Source: Anthopleura xanthogrammica
Lineage: Eukaryota > Cnidaria > Anthozoa > Actiniaria > Actiniidae
Length of the DNA: 64,000 nucleotides
Assembly (NCBI GenBank): GCA_964019055.1
Contig: OZ025215.1
Location: forward strand, 5,213,001-5,277,000
Direction of reading: 5' to 3'
In this document: piece after piece, positions 46,450 to 57,693 of the stretch
Layout: every line of letters begins with the position of its first letter
How positions within the stretch are numbered: the first letter of the stretch is position 1
The notes under the pieces: generated by a model
Told to the model about the DNA's origin: nothing
The model's input: only the letters and a program-made list of their open reading frames with translations
Databases searched by the model: none
Position numbers and translations under genes: made by a program

Positions 46450-48220
46450 TTTGAAAGCTTGAAACAAAGAACTTATATATTGTCAGTTTTTTCTTCAGTT
46501 GCAATCGCGCTCCTTTAAAATTCACCACCTTGCAGTCACAGTCAACGTCAATTCTGTTTGAATCTCTCCAACCAAATGGCTTATAGCACAACAAAGAATT
46601 ACGTAGGACTCGAAGTAAGCTATCTCGTAAACAAGTTTCCGTATATATTTTGATAAAACCACAGAAGCATGAAGATGACGATGTCATCGACCACAAAACT
46701 AAAATATTTGTTTGAAACTGAGTTAAGGAAATATTTGTGACTAAAAAATGAAGACTAACAAACGTTTGATTTCCCCACCATTTCGTTTCCAATAGACTGT
46801 AGGATTTAGAAACGAATATTTGAAAATTAAACTAAAGTTTTACAAGGAAGAAAAAGAAAAAGAAAAAGAAACTTTAGTAAACAAATGATCAATTAATTAA
46901 GATGGCTGTATAATCTAGTTTTATCCAGAAAATAATTTTCAAATCGCATACTGAAGCTCTGTCTCAATTTAGTATAAGAATATACTGAATATCAAGTTGA
47001 ATCCTGCATGTTATCATATGGACATTATATGCTACGTAAGGTATCAGATTTTAATACTGTATGTAACTGTATGCAGTAATTGACGAAAACAAAATCGACT
47101 GCACGTCAGTTTTAAAATCTTTGTGGAAAATTAAGAAATGTCAAACGCTAAAAATAATATCATACTTAATTTGGTTTTGCCAAATAAATTTGAGCTTAAC
47201 TCAGTGTTAATAAACTAAAAAACCTTCCCTCCCCCCCCTCCTCACCCCCCCCCCCCCCCCCTCGCTATTTCCCAATGCTTGGACTTGAACTTGATAGCCA
47301 GTTTTATTAGTGCGCAAAAGAAATTATTTTTTTCTAGTTGTTTTGAAGAACCGGTACCTGCCTTATTGACAGATAAAAGGTGTCCTTGGAATACATAAGT
47401 CACGTCTTTATCTCACCACCTGTCAGACTGGTTGTGTGTTCACCCACAATTTGGTTTGCTGGAAAAATTGGAAAACATCTTTTTTCGTGAAGAAGAAAAT
47501 CCTTTTTTTAAAGACCTATGGTAAACGAAACGAAATAATGTGTAAACAACGAAACTGACAATGATATGCAACGAACTGGCCAGAAGATGTTTATTCTATT
47601 CTTCGTTTGCACGTGACGTCATAGCCGCCATGTTGGATGAATTGAACAAAATATTTTTCAAGGATTTTTGTTATATCATCAATATGGCCGACATGTCTTT
47701 TGTTATTTTATTCTCTTGGGAATGAATATTTTATTCTCTTCGAAAATTTGGGATGGGGGAGGGGAGGGGTAATAATTTGGGAATTGGCTGTTTTTTAGTT
47801 ACGTTCTAATTCCCTGCGCTCAAACGAACGTAAAATATTTTACGCTTTAAAGTCTCAGTAATTCAGACATGGATCGTCTTGCATAATCTATAGGATGACA
47901 TGGTATATGCATTGTTCAAATTACATGGTATTTTCAACATTTGATTCACTTGTGCTAGTCTCTCAAGTATGATTTACCATTATTGTGTTGTGAAGGGGAG
48001 GGGAGAGGGAGGGGGGCTTAAAAGAGAGGGGGGCTTATTAAATTTCTTCCTTTAAAAAGGGGGGCTTAATAGAGGATTTACGGTAGGATGGATACTGTTG
48101 CAGAGTAACACGAGTCTTTATTATTACTTTACAGATGCTATAATTACAATGTTGATTCAGTTACATGAATACTGATATTCAGACAATCGTAAAGCAAAAT
48201 CAATTAATATTGTAATATAT
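46450..48220. other. Unassigned sequence with purine-rich blocks
   Basis: A C17 run at 47245-47261, and G-rich blocks GGGGGAGGGGAGGGG near 47755 and AGGGGAGGGGAGAGGGAGGG near 48000. No coding frame recognised. Confidence 0.4.
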
Positions 48221-48239
48221 AAAGGGTGGACCACTAGAG

Positions 48240-48852
48240 TACATAAATTGCTTAATATAACACCACTATCTTTGCGGCTGCTTGGTTGTCCGTAAACCAT
48301 TTCACGTGCTCATCTTTTAACGCCACACTAAAAGATCGATGGCAAACAATTCTCTCCAAGTAGAACTCTTTCTACTTTCATCCTTTTTCCACATCGTGTG
48401 ATAAATGTACTCCTGATTCAGTGTCATGTGGGCGCCGCAGCCTGTCCCACTAGCATCCTAACGTTCGCACCTAGTAGATTTTCTTTCCAAAATTCCACCT
48501 CTCTTATACAGTAACCATCTAAATGGAATAACGAGTCCCAATCTTGGGAAGCTGCAACAGCCATGGCGCAGTGCCTGATCATTATTCTACTCACGTTACC
48601 CACAACCGCACCCGTAGAAATGATCTTCCCAGTGAAAGATGCTAGTTATCTTGCGGACATGACATAATCTTCCTTTCTCATACTTTCTATATGCTCAAAA
48701 ATCTTATTCAATCTTCGCTCTGTTATGCTTATCGTACCTTCGACTGAATTCCAGTGTAAGCCTAACCATTTAATCAGTTGACACGGCTCCCATACGGATT
48801 TTTCTTCATTACTCACGAATCCGGCACTTTTTACTCGGAGTTCCTGTAGAAC
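48240..48852 (-). pseudogene. DIRS-like retrotransposon RT/RNase H fragment
   Basis: On the minus strand the frame from 48852 reads AGFVSNEEKSVWEPCQLIKW, LGLHWNSVEGTISITERRL, an in-frame stop in SAR*LASFTGKIIST, then ASQDWDSLFHLDGY and EVEFWKENLLGA. Lower down are STWRELFAID and VKWFTDNQAAAKIV. This order (end of RT, connection, RNase H) is typical of DIRS-like elements. Stops and frame changes show that it is dead. It directly abuts the direct duplication that starts near 48854. Confidence 0.7.
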
Positions 48853-48853
48853 G

Positions 48854-49895
48854 CCCGAGGTATGAAATGGCCTTGGTTATTTTTTTTCCTGTGGTCTACA
48901 AACGGCACTTCCGGTCAAAATGCGCATGCTCATACTTGAAAGCACAAAAACCTCAAGACCTCCGTTCTCTGGCTAGCTATTTCTTTATGGATATTCCCGT
49001 AATATGCTGTCTTTGCGTTCGAAAACTCTGTTTAGGAATGCCATCGATACGTTGTTTGCAAAGAAACCACGAATCCAGTGCTTTCAACCACGCTCAATTC
49101 AGATACAAAACACGCCGTTCGTGCTAGACTCGCACCTGAAAAGATGTCGAGTGTTTTCAGTCCACGAACTCGAAACAAAATCAAATCAAACCCGGGAATC
49201 AAATCAAAGCAGAATCAAATGAGCAATGTCAGAACTTATAAACCTAATGTACCAAGTGTACTGAAGACAAATATTCAAATCATGCCATGCCTGTCAAGGT
49301 TAGAGTACAAACACTAAAAGTGTGCAACATAAATACCACTAAATACTGGTAAATTATGCTAATTCTATTGTTCTCTATTGTTTAATCAACACTATTTAGT
49401 GGTAAATAGTGCAAAGTATTGCACACTTTTAGTGTTTGTACTCTAAAACTAGTAATTAGAGACAGTGCAGATAGGCGCCTGACACAGTCTAGTAACTCAT
49501 TGTAAACAAATTCTAAAAGGCTACTTGTATAATGAAGTATGTCTTCTAATCTGCGTCTGCTAAATATTTCCAATCATTCTTCCAACCTGGAGACTATGCC
49601 TGTCCCCCGTCATGAGAAAACATTAAGAAAACAAATTGCAGGGACGTGACCAAGGGCTATAGGAAAGTTCTTGAACTTATAAAATTCCGGCCAACCATGT
49701 TGAGGCTTGTAAAGCCTATTCTTGGTAATTTGTAAATGCAATTTTACACACACACACACGCACGCCCAAAAAAACCCGAATAAATAGCAATTTATTGGTG
49801 GTAATGATAATCAGACTATAATAAATGCGGCATTTTTTTGCTCGTGTGAAACGCTGATTCAGTCTAATTAACATTACCAATACTATTATTATTAT
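48854..49895 (+). repeat. About 1-kb direct duplication, copy A
   Basis: Matches 55038-56195 in the same orientation at high identity. Shared words include GAAATGGCCTTGGTTATT, GTGGTCTACAAACGGCACTT and GAGACAG-GCAGA-AGGCGCCTG. It differs by a small palindromic element at 49299-49448, present only here. A short frame in it is not conserved in length between copies and is not called. Confidence 0.75.
49299..49448. mobile_element. MITE inserted in copy A
   Basis: GAGTACAAACACTAAAAGTG at the left is inverted at 49424-49445. It is absent from the other duplication copy at about 55484, so it is a later insertion. Confidence 0.75.
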
Positions 49896-50091
49896 TACGC
49901 TCAATTCACATACAAAACACGCCGTTCGTGCTAGACTCGCACCTGAAAAGATGTCGAGTGTTTTCAGTCCACGAACTCAAAACAAAATCAAATCAAACCC
50001 GGGAATCAAATCAAAGCAGAATCAAATGAGCAATGTCAGAACTTATAAACCTATAATGTACCAAGTGTACTGAAGACAAATATTCAAATGC
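49896..50091 (+). repeat. Third, partial copy of the duplicated segment
   Basis: Matches 49087-49290 (CAAAACACGCCGTTCGTGCT to GTGTACTGAAGACAAATATT), directly following copy A. Confidence 0.75.
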
Positions 50092-50335
50092 CATAAACTG
50101 TGGCAATACAGAGAACTTTACTGAGACTGCATATGTAAACAAAGAACATGAATTGAAGAGTCCAGACAACACGAATCACTACAAGGACGCCACGTCGGAA
50201 ACACAAACGTGAGTTTAAAAAGGGAAGAAGAAATACTGATCAGAAAATTACTATTATTAGTAGTAGCTGACAATGTTTTATTTCTTTTAATCGTTGCTAT
50301 TGTATCGCTGAATGCAAAGACAATTATACCTCTTA

Positions 50336-50472
50336 GCGCCGTTACTACCATTATCGTTCAAGCATTCAGTCAGCGGTAAAGAATTTGCTCGGTTGTTTAC
50401 GTCTCGTTTCAAACGTAAACAAACGCGCAAATTCCTTACCACTGAATGCTTGAACGAAAATGGTAGTATTAT
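50336..50472. repeat. Foldback palindrome
   Basis: CTACCATTATCGTTCAAGCA at the left is inverted at 50443-50467, with a TTTACG...CGTAAA centre. Confidence 0.7.
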
Positions 50473-50924
50473 TTTCAGCACAATGTCTGTAATAGCATGG
50501 ACGATACACGGCTTGATTTCTGAACATCTGAACAACCTTTATTATTAAGTATAAGGAGATTTAGAATAAACTTTATTTAAACTTTATATGTTCTTAAAAT
50601 CCATAACAAAATTCTAGATTTGTTAAAATGACGACGATTCAACGTTGCATAAAGTAGTTATCAAGACAAAAAATCTAAGTGAAACGAAATATAAGTAGTG
50701 AGGCTAAGAATACAAATGAGTTCAAATTTATAATAATTATTACTATTATCATTATTATTATTATTAATTTTTTTACAAGCAAAAATTAAAAGCAAATAAT
50801 TAAATGAACCATTGCAAAACAAGCAAAATAACAAAATTGAGCGAAAGACAAACTATCATTATCATATGTTAGAAAGAATAGACACTTGAACAAAAACTTA
50901 TAGAAATATCACCGTTCGAGAAGA

Positions 50925-51120
50925 ATTAACGAAAAATACCACGCACTCGTGGTGGTATTTCGTTTTTTACACATTGAGGGTCGATATTCCACTATGGTGA
51001 AATATAGCCGTGAATAAAAACCATATCAGTGAAGTGATACGATATCACTTCACGGTAAACTGATATTTCTGACAATAAAATATTTCTTGTGTGTTATGTA
51101 TTGACCCTAAATGTGTAATC
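50925..51120. repeat. Composite palindromic repeats
   Basis: GAAAAATACCACGCACTCGTGGTGGTATTT folds on itself, and TACACATTGAGGGTC at 50969-50983 is inverted at 51103-51117. Confidence 0.55.
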
Positions 51121-51214
51121 AACAAATAATTACTCGCGGACTCGCTTGTTTGCGATATGATACGGGAAACTCGCGAATAAAAACGATATCAAGCTCTTAA
51201 CAATGTGATAATCT

Positions 51215-51352
51215 CTATTTAATAATACATCTACATCAAATACTCGTTTCTGAACTACAACACAAGGTATAAAGTTCCCGGGTCAAGAACAAATTCAGAA
51301 CCAATCAGCCAATCAGAAACAAGTATTTTATGTAGATGTAATATTGTTTCAG
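51215..51352. repeat. MITE-like inverted repeat
   Basis: AATACATCTACATCAAATAC and GTTTCTG at the left are inverted at 51319-51348. Confidence 0.65.
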
Positions 51353-51420
51353 TATCAAAGCTTAATTATAGTTAAATTTAGGTTTCTTTACCTTTTACCT
51401 TTTATAACTTTTGAACAAAT

Positions 51421-51600
51421 GGTGGCGTAGCATACTTGCACTCACCTCTTGGGTCAAGAGTGCGCTTGCAAGACTCGGCATCACATGTGAATAGAGTTTG
51501 TTAGGTCTCTCCCTTGATTGAAGGGTTTTTCTAATGGTTCTCTGGTTTACCTCCCTCTGCAAAACCTGAAAAGTTAAATTCCAATTAGATCTGTGGATCA
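51421..51600 (+). mobile_element. Diverged SINE copy, plus orientation
   Basis: GGTGGCGTAGCATACTTGCACTCACCTC is a decayed tRNA-like head; the body has GAATAGAGTTTG, GAAGGGTTTTTC, GGTTCTCTGGTTTACCTCCCTC and the tail AAATTCCAATTAG. Confidence 0.6.
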
Positions 51601-51704
51601 ACCGTGCCCTGACTTTCATTAGCCCAGAGGTTATTTCAGGGTAGCATTAAAAAAATTGAAGTTTTTTAAGGTTCCAAATATCGAAACTCACAGTTCCTTC
51701 CATA

Positions 51705-54543
51705 CTATGGAATCGTAGACGCTCGAGCTCTTGTAGCACTTCCATACTGGGGAAATTCAATTTTCCATGAGTTTTTTATACTTGCAAGATAAGGAATTGG
51801 AATTTTGAACTTTTTTCCATTGGCTACAATATCTTTGTTACCCTTGGTGTGTTTTTGAGACGCCTTCCACATGAGAGGACGCAGTCCGTTGATAATAACG
51901 AAGAGCAACCCCAACACGTCAGCTACTACAGCCATCCACAGAGTGACATGCCCACTTAGAGCTACTATTACGATGACAATTTTCAAAACCACAGAGAAGA
52001 CAATATTTTGCTTCACAATCAGGCTGCAAAAATTTGCAAGACAGATCAGCTCAGGGATCTTTGCTAGGTTGTTACTCATCAAAGCCACGTCTGCAGCTTC
52101 TACAGCTAGGGCAGTGCCACCAGCACCCATAGCTATTCCGACATTCGCAGCCGCCAAAGCTGGACCATCGTTGACTCCATCGCCAACCATCCCTACCATA
52201 AGGTCTTGATCACGTGATCGTATGGATTGGCATATATCATCACGTGGGGAAGAGGAGCCTGGCGGCATCTTACTTTTTTGCTTTTGTTGAATCCATTCTA
52301 GCTTTTCATGAGGCTTCATTTCAGAAACGCATTCATCTAGTCCAACGTTCCTGCTCACGGCCTCTGCTGTCCGTGAGTTGTCTCCAGTGATCATGGAGGT
52401 CTGGACACCCATATTCCTTAGCCAATCGAGGCTGGTGGACGTGCTAGGACGTATGGCGTCTGCGAGGGCTATCATGAGGCACAATCTTTCATCGACACAA
52501 ACGAACACAACAGTCTTACTCTCGCTTGACCACAACTTGTACTTCTCCGCCAGTTTCAGTCAGAGGTGTCCCACATTGTTCAACCATTTCTTTATTACCA
52601 ACGCGTACAAGTTTACCTTCAATAAGCCCTGATATTCCTTGTCCTTCGTACATCTTGAATTGTTTAACCTCGGGCAAAGTTATGATCTGGTTCTTCACCA
52701 TTTCAGCAACGCATCCCGAGAATTCGTTGACTATCGCTGCAGCAATTGGGTGTACGGATTTGCTTTCTAAACCCGCTGCTAAGCGGAGCACACCTCTCTC
52801 ATTCTCTCCATAAGCACACTCCATATTCATCACCTGAAATTTCCCTTCTGTCAACGTCCCAGTTTTATCGAACGCAAATACTTTTATCTTGGACAACGTT
52901 TCCAGGTGTTCGCCTCCTCTGACAAGCGCTCCTTTCCGCGCAGCCGCAGTAATGCTACAGACGACAGCAATTGGGGTGGCCATGACCAGAGCGCAGGGGC
53001 AAGCAATAACTAGTATGACCAGTGCTCTTCGGCCCCATTCACGGATTTCTTCTAAATAGTTGCCAACACCGGCAGCACCCAAAATAGCAGGTACAGCAAC
53101 CACTAGAGCAGCAACCACAACAACAAGAGGAGTGTAGTATTTTGCAAAACGATTAATGATCGCTTCTGTTTTTGTAGAGCTGGACTGTGCTTCTTGGACC
53201 ATCTGCGCGACCTTCGAAACTGTCGAATTCGAAGAATCTGAAGTAGTTTCTACTTCAATGTAGCCATTTTGGTTGACTGTTCCACTGTACACCTTGGAGG
53301 AAACAGTTTTTTCTACGGGTAAAGACTCTCCGGTGATCGAACTTTCATCCACAGCTGCTTTCCCCTTAACTACCACCCCATCAAGAGGTATGAGTTCTCC
53401 TGGCCTTACTGCTATCAGCGTCCCAATAGCGACACTTTCGATCGGTACACTCTCTCCCGTTTCCACTAGCACCGCAACTTCTGGTCTTTTGAGCATGAGC
53501 CTCGAGATAGTCCGCTGTACTCGAAAAATGCAGAATTCTTGAAGAGCATGGGCAAATGCAAAGGCATAGACAACAGTAGCTCCCTCAATCCATTTACTAA
53601 GAGCCACTGTTCCTATAATAGCAATTATCATCAGAATATTAATGTCCATTTTTCGTTTCTTGACGGCAAAAAAGGAGCGTTTCAATATAGGAGCACCTCC
53701 AACGATAATCTCTGTGATACCCACCCACATGTGCCATGGGTGTTTGAGAAAAAATCCCGCAACAGCGGAAATGAGAAGAAAAGTTTGTAGAATTACATAG
53801 ATAAAGCCAATTTTGAGAAGCAATGGGATTTTTTCGTTATCTTTATCGTGGTGTGCACCCATTTCCATCACCGATGCTCCTAGATGAACTCGGTTCAGGC
53901 TCTCAACCAGTTCTGTCGGTGACGTCACATCCGGGTCATGACGTACGAGCACTACTCGTCCGATGACGTTCACAGCAACATTTTCGACTCCTTCCAATGG
54001 CTTCAAACATTCTTGAACCAGCTGAGCCTCCAGACCGCAACAGATATTTTGTACGCGTAGTTTGGTGATGTGTCGTCGACGAAGAGTTCCACTGGCTTTT
54101 ACTACTTGGCTTTTATTGCTACAACTCGCTTTGCCTTTGGTTGATCCACATTCTCTATCGTCTTCCTTTTCACAGCATTTGTCTTTCTTGTCAGAACAGC
54201 ACCTTTCTTCATTCGGTTCTATAAGCAACATAGTTTCTTCGTTATCCTTGCAGCAGCTTGCTTCAAGTTTGGTGGATCCACATTCTGGTTTATTCTGCTT
54301 CTTTCCACAGCATTTGTCATTCGTGTCAGTACAGCAAGTTGCTCTGCTTTTTTCTTCACTCGGTTCGGTAAGCAGCATAGTTTCTCCGTTATCCTTGCAG
54401 CAGCTCGCTTCAATCTTGGTGGACCCACATTCTGCTTTATTTGGCTTCTTTCCACAGCATTTGTCATTCGTGTCGCTACAGCAAGTTGCTCGGCTTTTTT
54501 CTTCACTCGGTTCTATAAGCAGCATAGTTTCTCCGTTATACAT
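51705..54543 (-). CDS. P1B-type zinc/cadmium-transporting ATPase, one frameshift
   Basis: A single-exon gene. From ATG at 54543, residues 1-145 contain three about-49-residue Cys-rich repeats (CCSDTNDKCCGKK, ECGSTKIEASCCKD). An HMA-like domain follows at about 155-225 with ICCGLEAQ in place of the usual MxCxxC. Then come membrane spans, TGES (about 402), ACPCALVMATP (about 515, the metal site of P1B ATPases), DKTGTLTEG (about 557, phosphorylation site) and SVHPIAAA (about 599). That frame ends at 52516; the next motifs, MITGDN and GDGVNDGPALAAANVGIAMG, lie in the frame 52535-51705, one base out of register. The break lies in GCGAGAGTAAG near 52520 and no slippery heptamer is seen. It may be a 1-2-bp indel in the assembly or a true lesion. 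The CPC and HP motifs and Cys-rich N-terminus fit Zn/Cd/Pb export. The absence of introns contrasts with C9orf72 and suggests retroposition or transfer. Confidence 0.85.
54105..54540 (-). repeat. 147-bp coding tandem repeats in the ATPase N-terminus
   Basis: Two near-identical units and one diverged, shortened unit encode the Cys-rich metal-binding repeats. A further fragment, TGCTGTGAAAAGAAGCCAAC at 54554-54575 on the minus strand, resembles the unit but lies upstream of the ATG in another frame, so the array once extended further. Confidence 0.8.
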
Positions 54544-54909
54544 TTTGCTTTAGTTGGCTTCTTTTCACAGCATTAATCAATTCTTTTCTAAAAACACACT
54601 AATTGTTAGCGTTCAAAAGAGCCAGTCGAATATGTGTGTGTTGTCCCCATTTCAGACCATATATGTGATTCTTTCATGTGTTAATTAAATATCAATTTGA
54701 CTTTTCACCATAACTAAGAAATTCCTCGCGCGCTGATTGGTCGAAAGTAAATAAGAGGACATACCGATAAAATAACGCTCGCGCACTGAGCCGGCAAGCG
54801 CTTCAAACGGTTTTTTCTTTCAAACTTTTTCTTCGTTTTTGGATCTTTTATTTGACTTTGTTATGGTAAAAAAACAAATTTCCGATAGTTTCGCGTGGTA
54901 TGTCCTCTT

Positions 54910-55020
54910 ATTTACCACGATATGACTTCAAAAGTTGGTCAAAATTAATTATGTACCCACTCGGCTACGCCTCGTGAGTACATAACCTTTTGACCAACTT
55001 TTGAAGTCATATCGTCACGG
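54910..55020. repeat. Foldback palindrome
   Basis: CGATATGACTTCAAAAGTTG at 54918 is inverted at 54994-55013 around a GGCTACGCC centre. Confidence 0.75.
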
Positions 55021-55037
55021 AAATTTGTTAAATAATT

Positions 55038-56025
55038 ACCCGAGGTATAAAATGGCCTTGGTTATTATTTTTTCCCTGTGGTCTACAAACGGCACTTTCG
55101 GTCAAAATGCGCATGCTCATACTTGAAAGCACAAAAACGTCAAGACTTCCTTTCTCTGGCTAGCTATTTCTTTATGGATATTCCCGTAATATGCTGTCTT
55201 TGCGTTCGAAAACTCTGTTTAGGAATGCCATCGATACGTTGTTTGCAAAGAAACCACGAATCCAGTGCTTTCATCTACGCTCAATTCACATACAAAACAC
55301 GCCGTTCGTGCTAGACTCGCACCTGAAAAGATGTCGAGTGTTTTCAGTCCACGAACTCAAAACAAAATCTAATCAAACCCGGGAATCAAATCAAAGCAGA
55401 ATCAAATGAGCAAGGTCAGAACTTATAAACCTAATGTACCAAGTGTACTGAAGACAAATGATGCCATGTCTGTCAAGGTTAATTATTAATAGTAATTAGA
55501 GACAGCGCAGACAGGCGCCTGACACAGTCTAGTAATTTATTGTAAACAACATTCTAAAAGGCTACTCTTGTATATGAAGTATGTCTTCTAATCTGCGTCT
55601 GCTAAATATTTCCAATCATCCTTCCAACCTGGAGACTATTCTCACTGCACAATTAATTAGCACGGAGCTGTATAAATTAACTCCACATACATGCCTTATT
55701 GCACAACGTCGTTCGGAGCGTCGCGAGAATCCGAGTTTTCTCCACCCACCTCCCCTGGTGGCGGTGCTCTTCAGGTTCCTCTTTTCGCTGTTTACCTCAT
55801 ATCACAACAGTCGCAGATCACACCCATAACTTAAGTTACTGCGACATGATAATGAGTATGCAGTGAAAACTGATATAACTATGCCTGTCACATGCACTAA
55901 TTATAAATTAAGAAAACAAATTGCAGGGACGTGACCAAGGGCTATAGAAAAGTTCTGGAACTTATAAAATACCGGCCAACCATGTCGAGGCTTGTAAAAC
56001 GTATTCTTGGTAATTTGTAAATGCA

Positions 56026-56063
<38 letters not shown>

Positions 56064-56195
56064 CAAAAAAAAAAACACGAATAAATAGCAATTTATTGGT
56101 AATGATAATCAGACTATTATAAATGTAGCATTTTTTATTTGCTCGTGTGAAACGCTGATTCAGTCTAATTATCATTACCAATACTATTATTATTT
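55038..56195 (+). repeat. About 1-kb direct duplication, copy B
   Basis: Same orientation as 48854-49895. It lacks the MITE of copy A but carries its own insertion at about 55640-55885, bounded by ACTAT direct repeats (GGAGACTAT and GATATAACTAT). A longer (AC)n run is present at 56030-56060. Confidence 0.75.
55640..55885. mobile_element. Insertion present only in copy B
   Basis: In copy A the sequence GGAGACTATGCCTGTC is continuous. Here about 250 bp separate GGAGACTAT from ACTATGCCTGTC, giving a 5-bp duplication. No coding frame; termini not clearly inverted. Confidence 0.6.
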
Positions 56196-56593
56196 CTAAA
56201 CAACAAAATCACAAAAGAATTCGTACATCTTTGTTCCAACAGCACGAGATTTCGAAAATGTTCGTTATAGCAAAAACATCTATTGTGATATTACATTCCA
56301 TTAACTTTTCCCCTCTTCCCATATATAATAAACAGAGAATAATAATTATTAACTCTACTTATACAAAGATTGCTGGTATCGAGCCTTAAGATCGAGTGTA
56401 TTAGGTATCACGTGACATTTCTTTTGGTCTATTCTCCAATAAATTTCCATTAATTTGAAGCTTTAGAGATTTTTTTTGTCCACACGATGCCGAGAAATAA
56501 TTTTTTGAAATTCGAAAAGCAAGCCGTGGATATGCGCGGAAATTCAATACAGCCATAAATCACGAAAAATATTCGGCGAAAAAATACAAAACA

Positions 56594-56708
56594 TACACGT
56601 AGTAGGGAGGGGACAGGCTAAATGTTACCGGAAATGATACCCGACTTGACTGGACTTTCAGTCGCATCAACGCATCAATTTCCGGTAACATTTGGCCCTC
56701 TACTACCA
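56594..56708. repeat. Foldback palindrome
   Basis: GTAGTAGGGAGGG...AAATGTTACCGGAAAT is inverted at 56678-56707. Confidence 0.65.
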
Positions 56709-57245
56709 AACAACATTTTTAGAGACTTTATTCAAAATCATTAAATGATTAAAGTCTTTCTGAAAGCATATTTTCAAACCATATGAAATTTGAATATATA
56801 GTTCACTCACTGAAGCTAATGACGTCACAACCCACTAACTCTAGATTTACGCTTGGGCAGCATGCTCGCTTGGGCTACTTGTGTACCAAGTAATTTAAAA
56901 CAAATGAATAGCCGTGATACAAGGATATAACGAAGTCGTGATGGAATGTATCACAATTAGTGATGCGTGGCTATTCATCTACACATCTAAGGCCGTGTTT
57001 ACACTCGGACAAATTACTGAGGTATAAGGGTTACCATACCTTGGTTAACATTTATTGGGTGTAAACGTCGGCAATATCATTCAAGACAATAGAAAGTTTT
57101 CCATGATTTACTCTTCTATCAGGCATGGAAAAGTAACCGACGGTGCGATGATTTTTTATGCGTATCTTCCACTTCTTTTCGTGGAATGCGAATGGTCTTA
57201 ATTGCATTACAATGATGCATGGTAGCTCTCTCTGAACATGAAAAT

Positions 57246-57440
57246 TAAAATCAGCGCCATCTCTACTTATGGAAAAGACCCCTTGCAGCACGTCGGAATG
57301 CAGCTCAATTTGGAGGGCAAAACAAAAGAATTTCAAACTTCTGAAAATTGGAAACTATTGTTTTGCCCTCCAAATTGAACTACATTCCGTCGTGCTGCAA
57401 GGGGTCTATTCCATAAGTAGAGACGGCGCTGAATTTAAAG
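57246..57440. repeat. Foldback palindrome
   Basis: AAAATCAGCGCCATCTCTAC and CCCCTTGCAGCACG...TTGGAGGGCAAAAC at the left are inverted at 57358-57438, with a short TTTCAAACTTCTGAAA spacer. Confidence 0.75.
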
Positions 57441-57693
57441 GAGACTGGGGAAGAGGCACAAGACAAGAAGAATGAGAAACATTTTTTTAATAAATGAGCT
57501 ATACACAACAATTTTCAAGCTTATAAAACCTGAAATACTTTACCAATAAAATATTTAAGTATAAGTTATTGACATATTCTTCAAAGCAACTCGTAAAAGC
57601 TCTATACCACGAAACTGATAGAGGCTGAAGATGATACAAGAAAAACCCTGAAACAATGGCCAGCAGCATTCGACAAATGGATACCAACTCCCC

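Noticed and set aside
48867..49127. 86-residue frame present in the direct duplications
   Set aside because: The copy at 55078 changes length and start, and no domain is recognised; likely repeat sequence.
52505..52540. Programmed ribosomal frameshift in the ATPase
   Set aside because: No X-XXY-YYZ heptamer or evident stimulatory structure; an indel near GAGA is simpler.
54062..54553. 163-residue plus-strand frame and a 95-residue minus frame in the same place
   Set aside because: Shadows of the Cys-rich repeats of the ATPase; repeat periodicity keeps the other frames open.
48854..56195. The 1-kb direct repeats as LTRs of one retrotransposon around the ATPase
   Set aside because: No TG...CA ends, primer-binding site or gag-pol between them; the content is a host-type ATPase.
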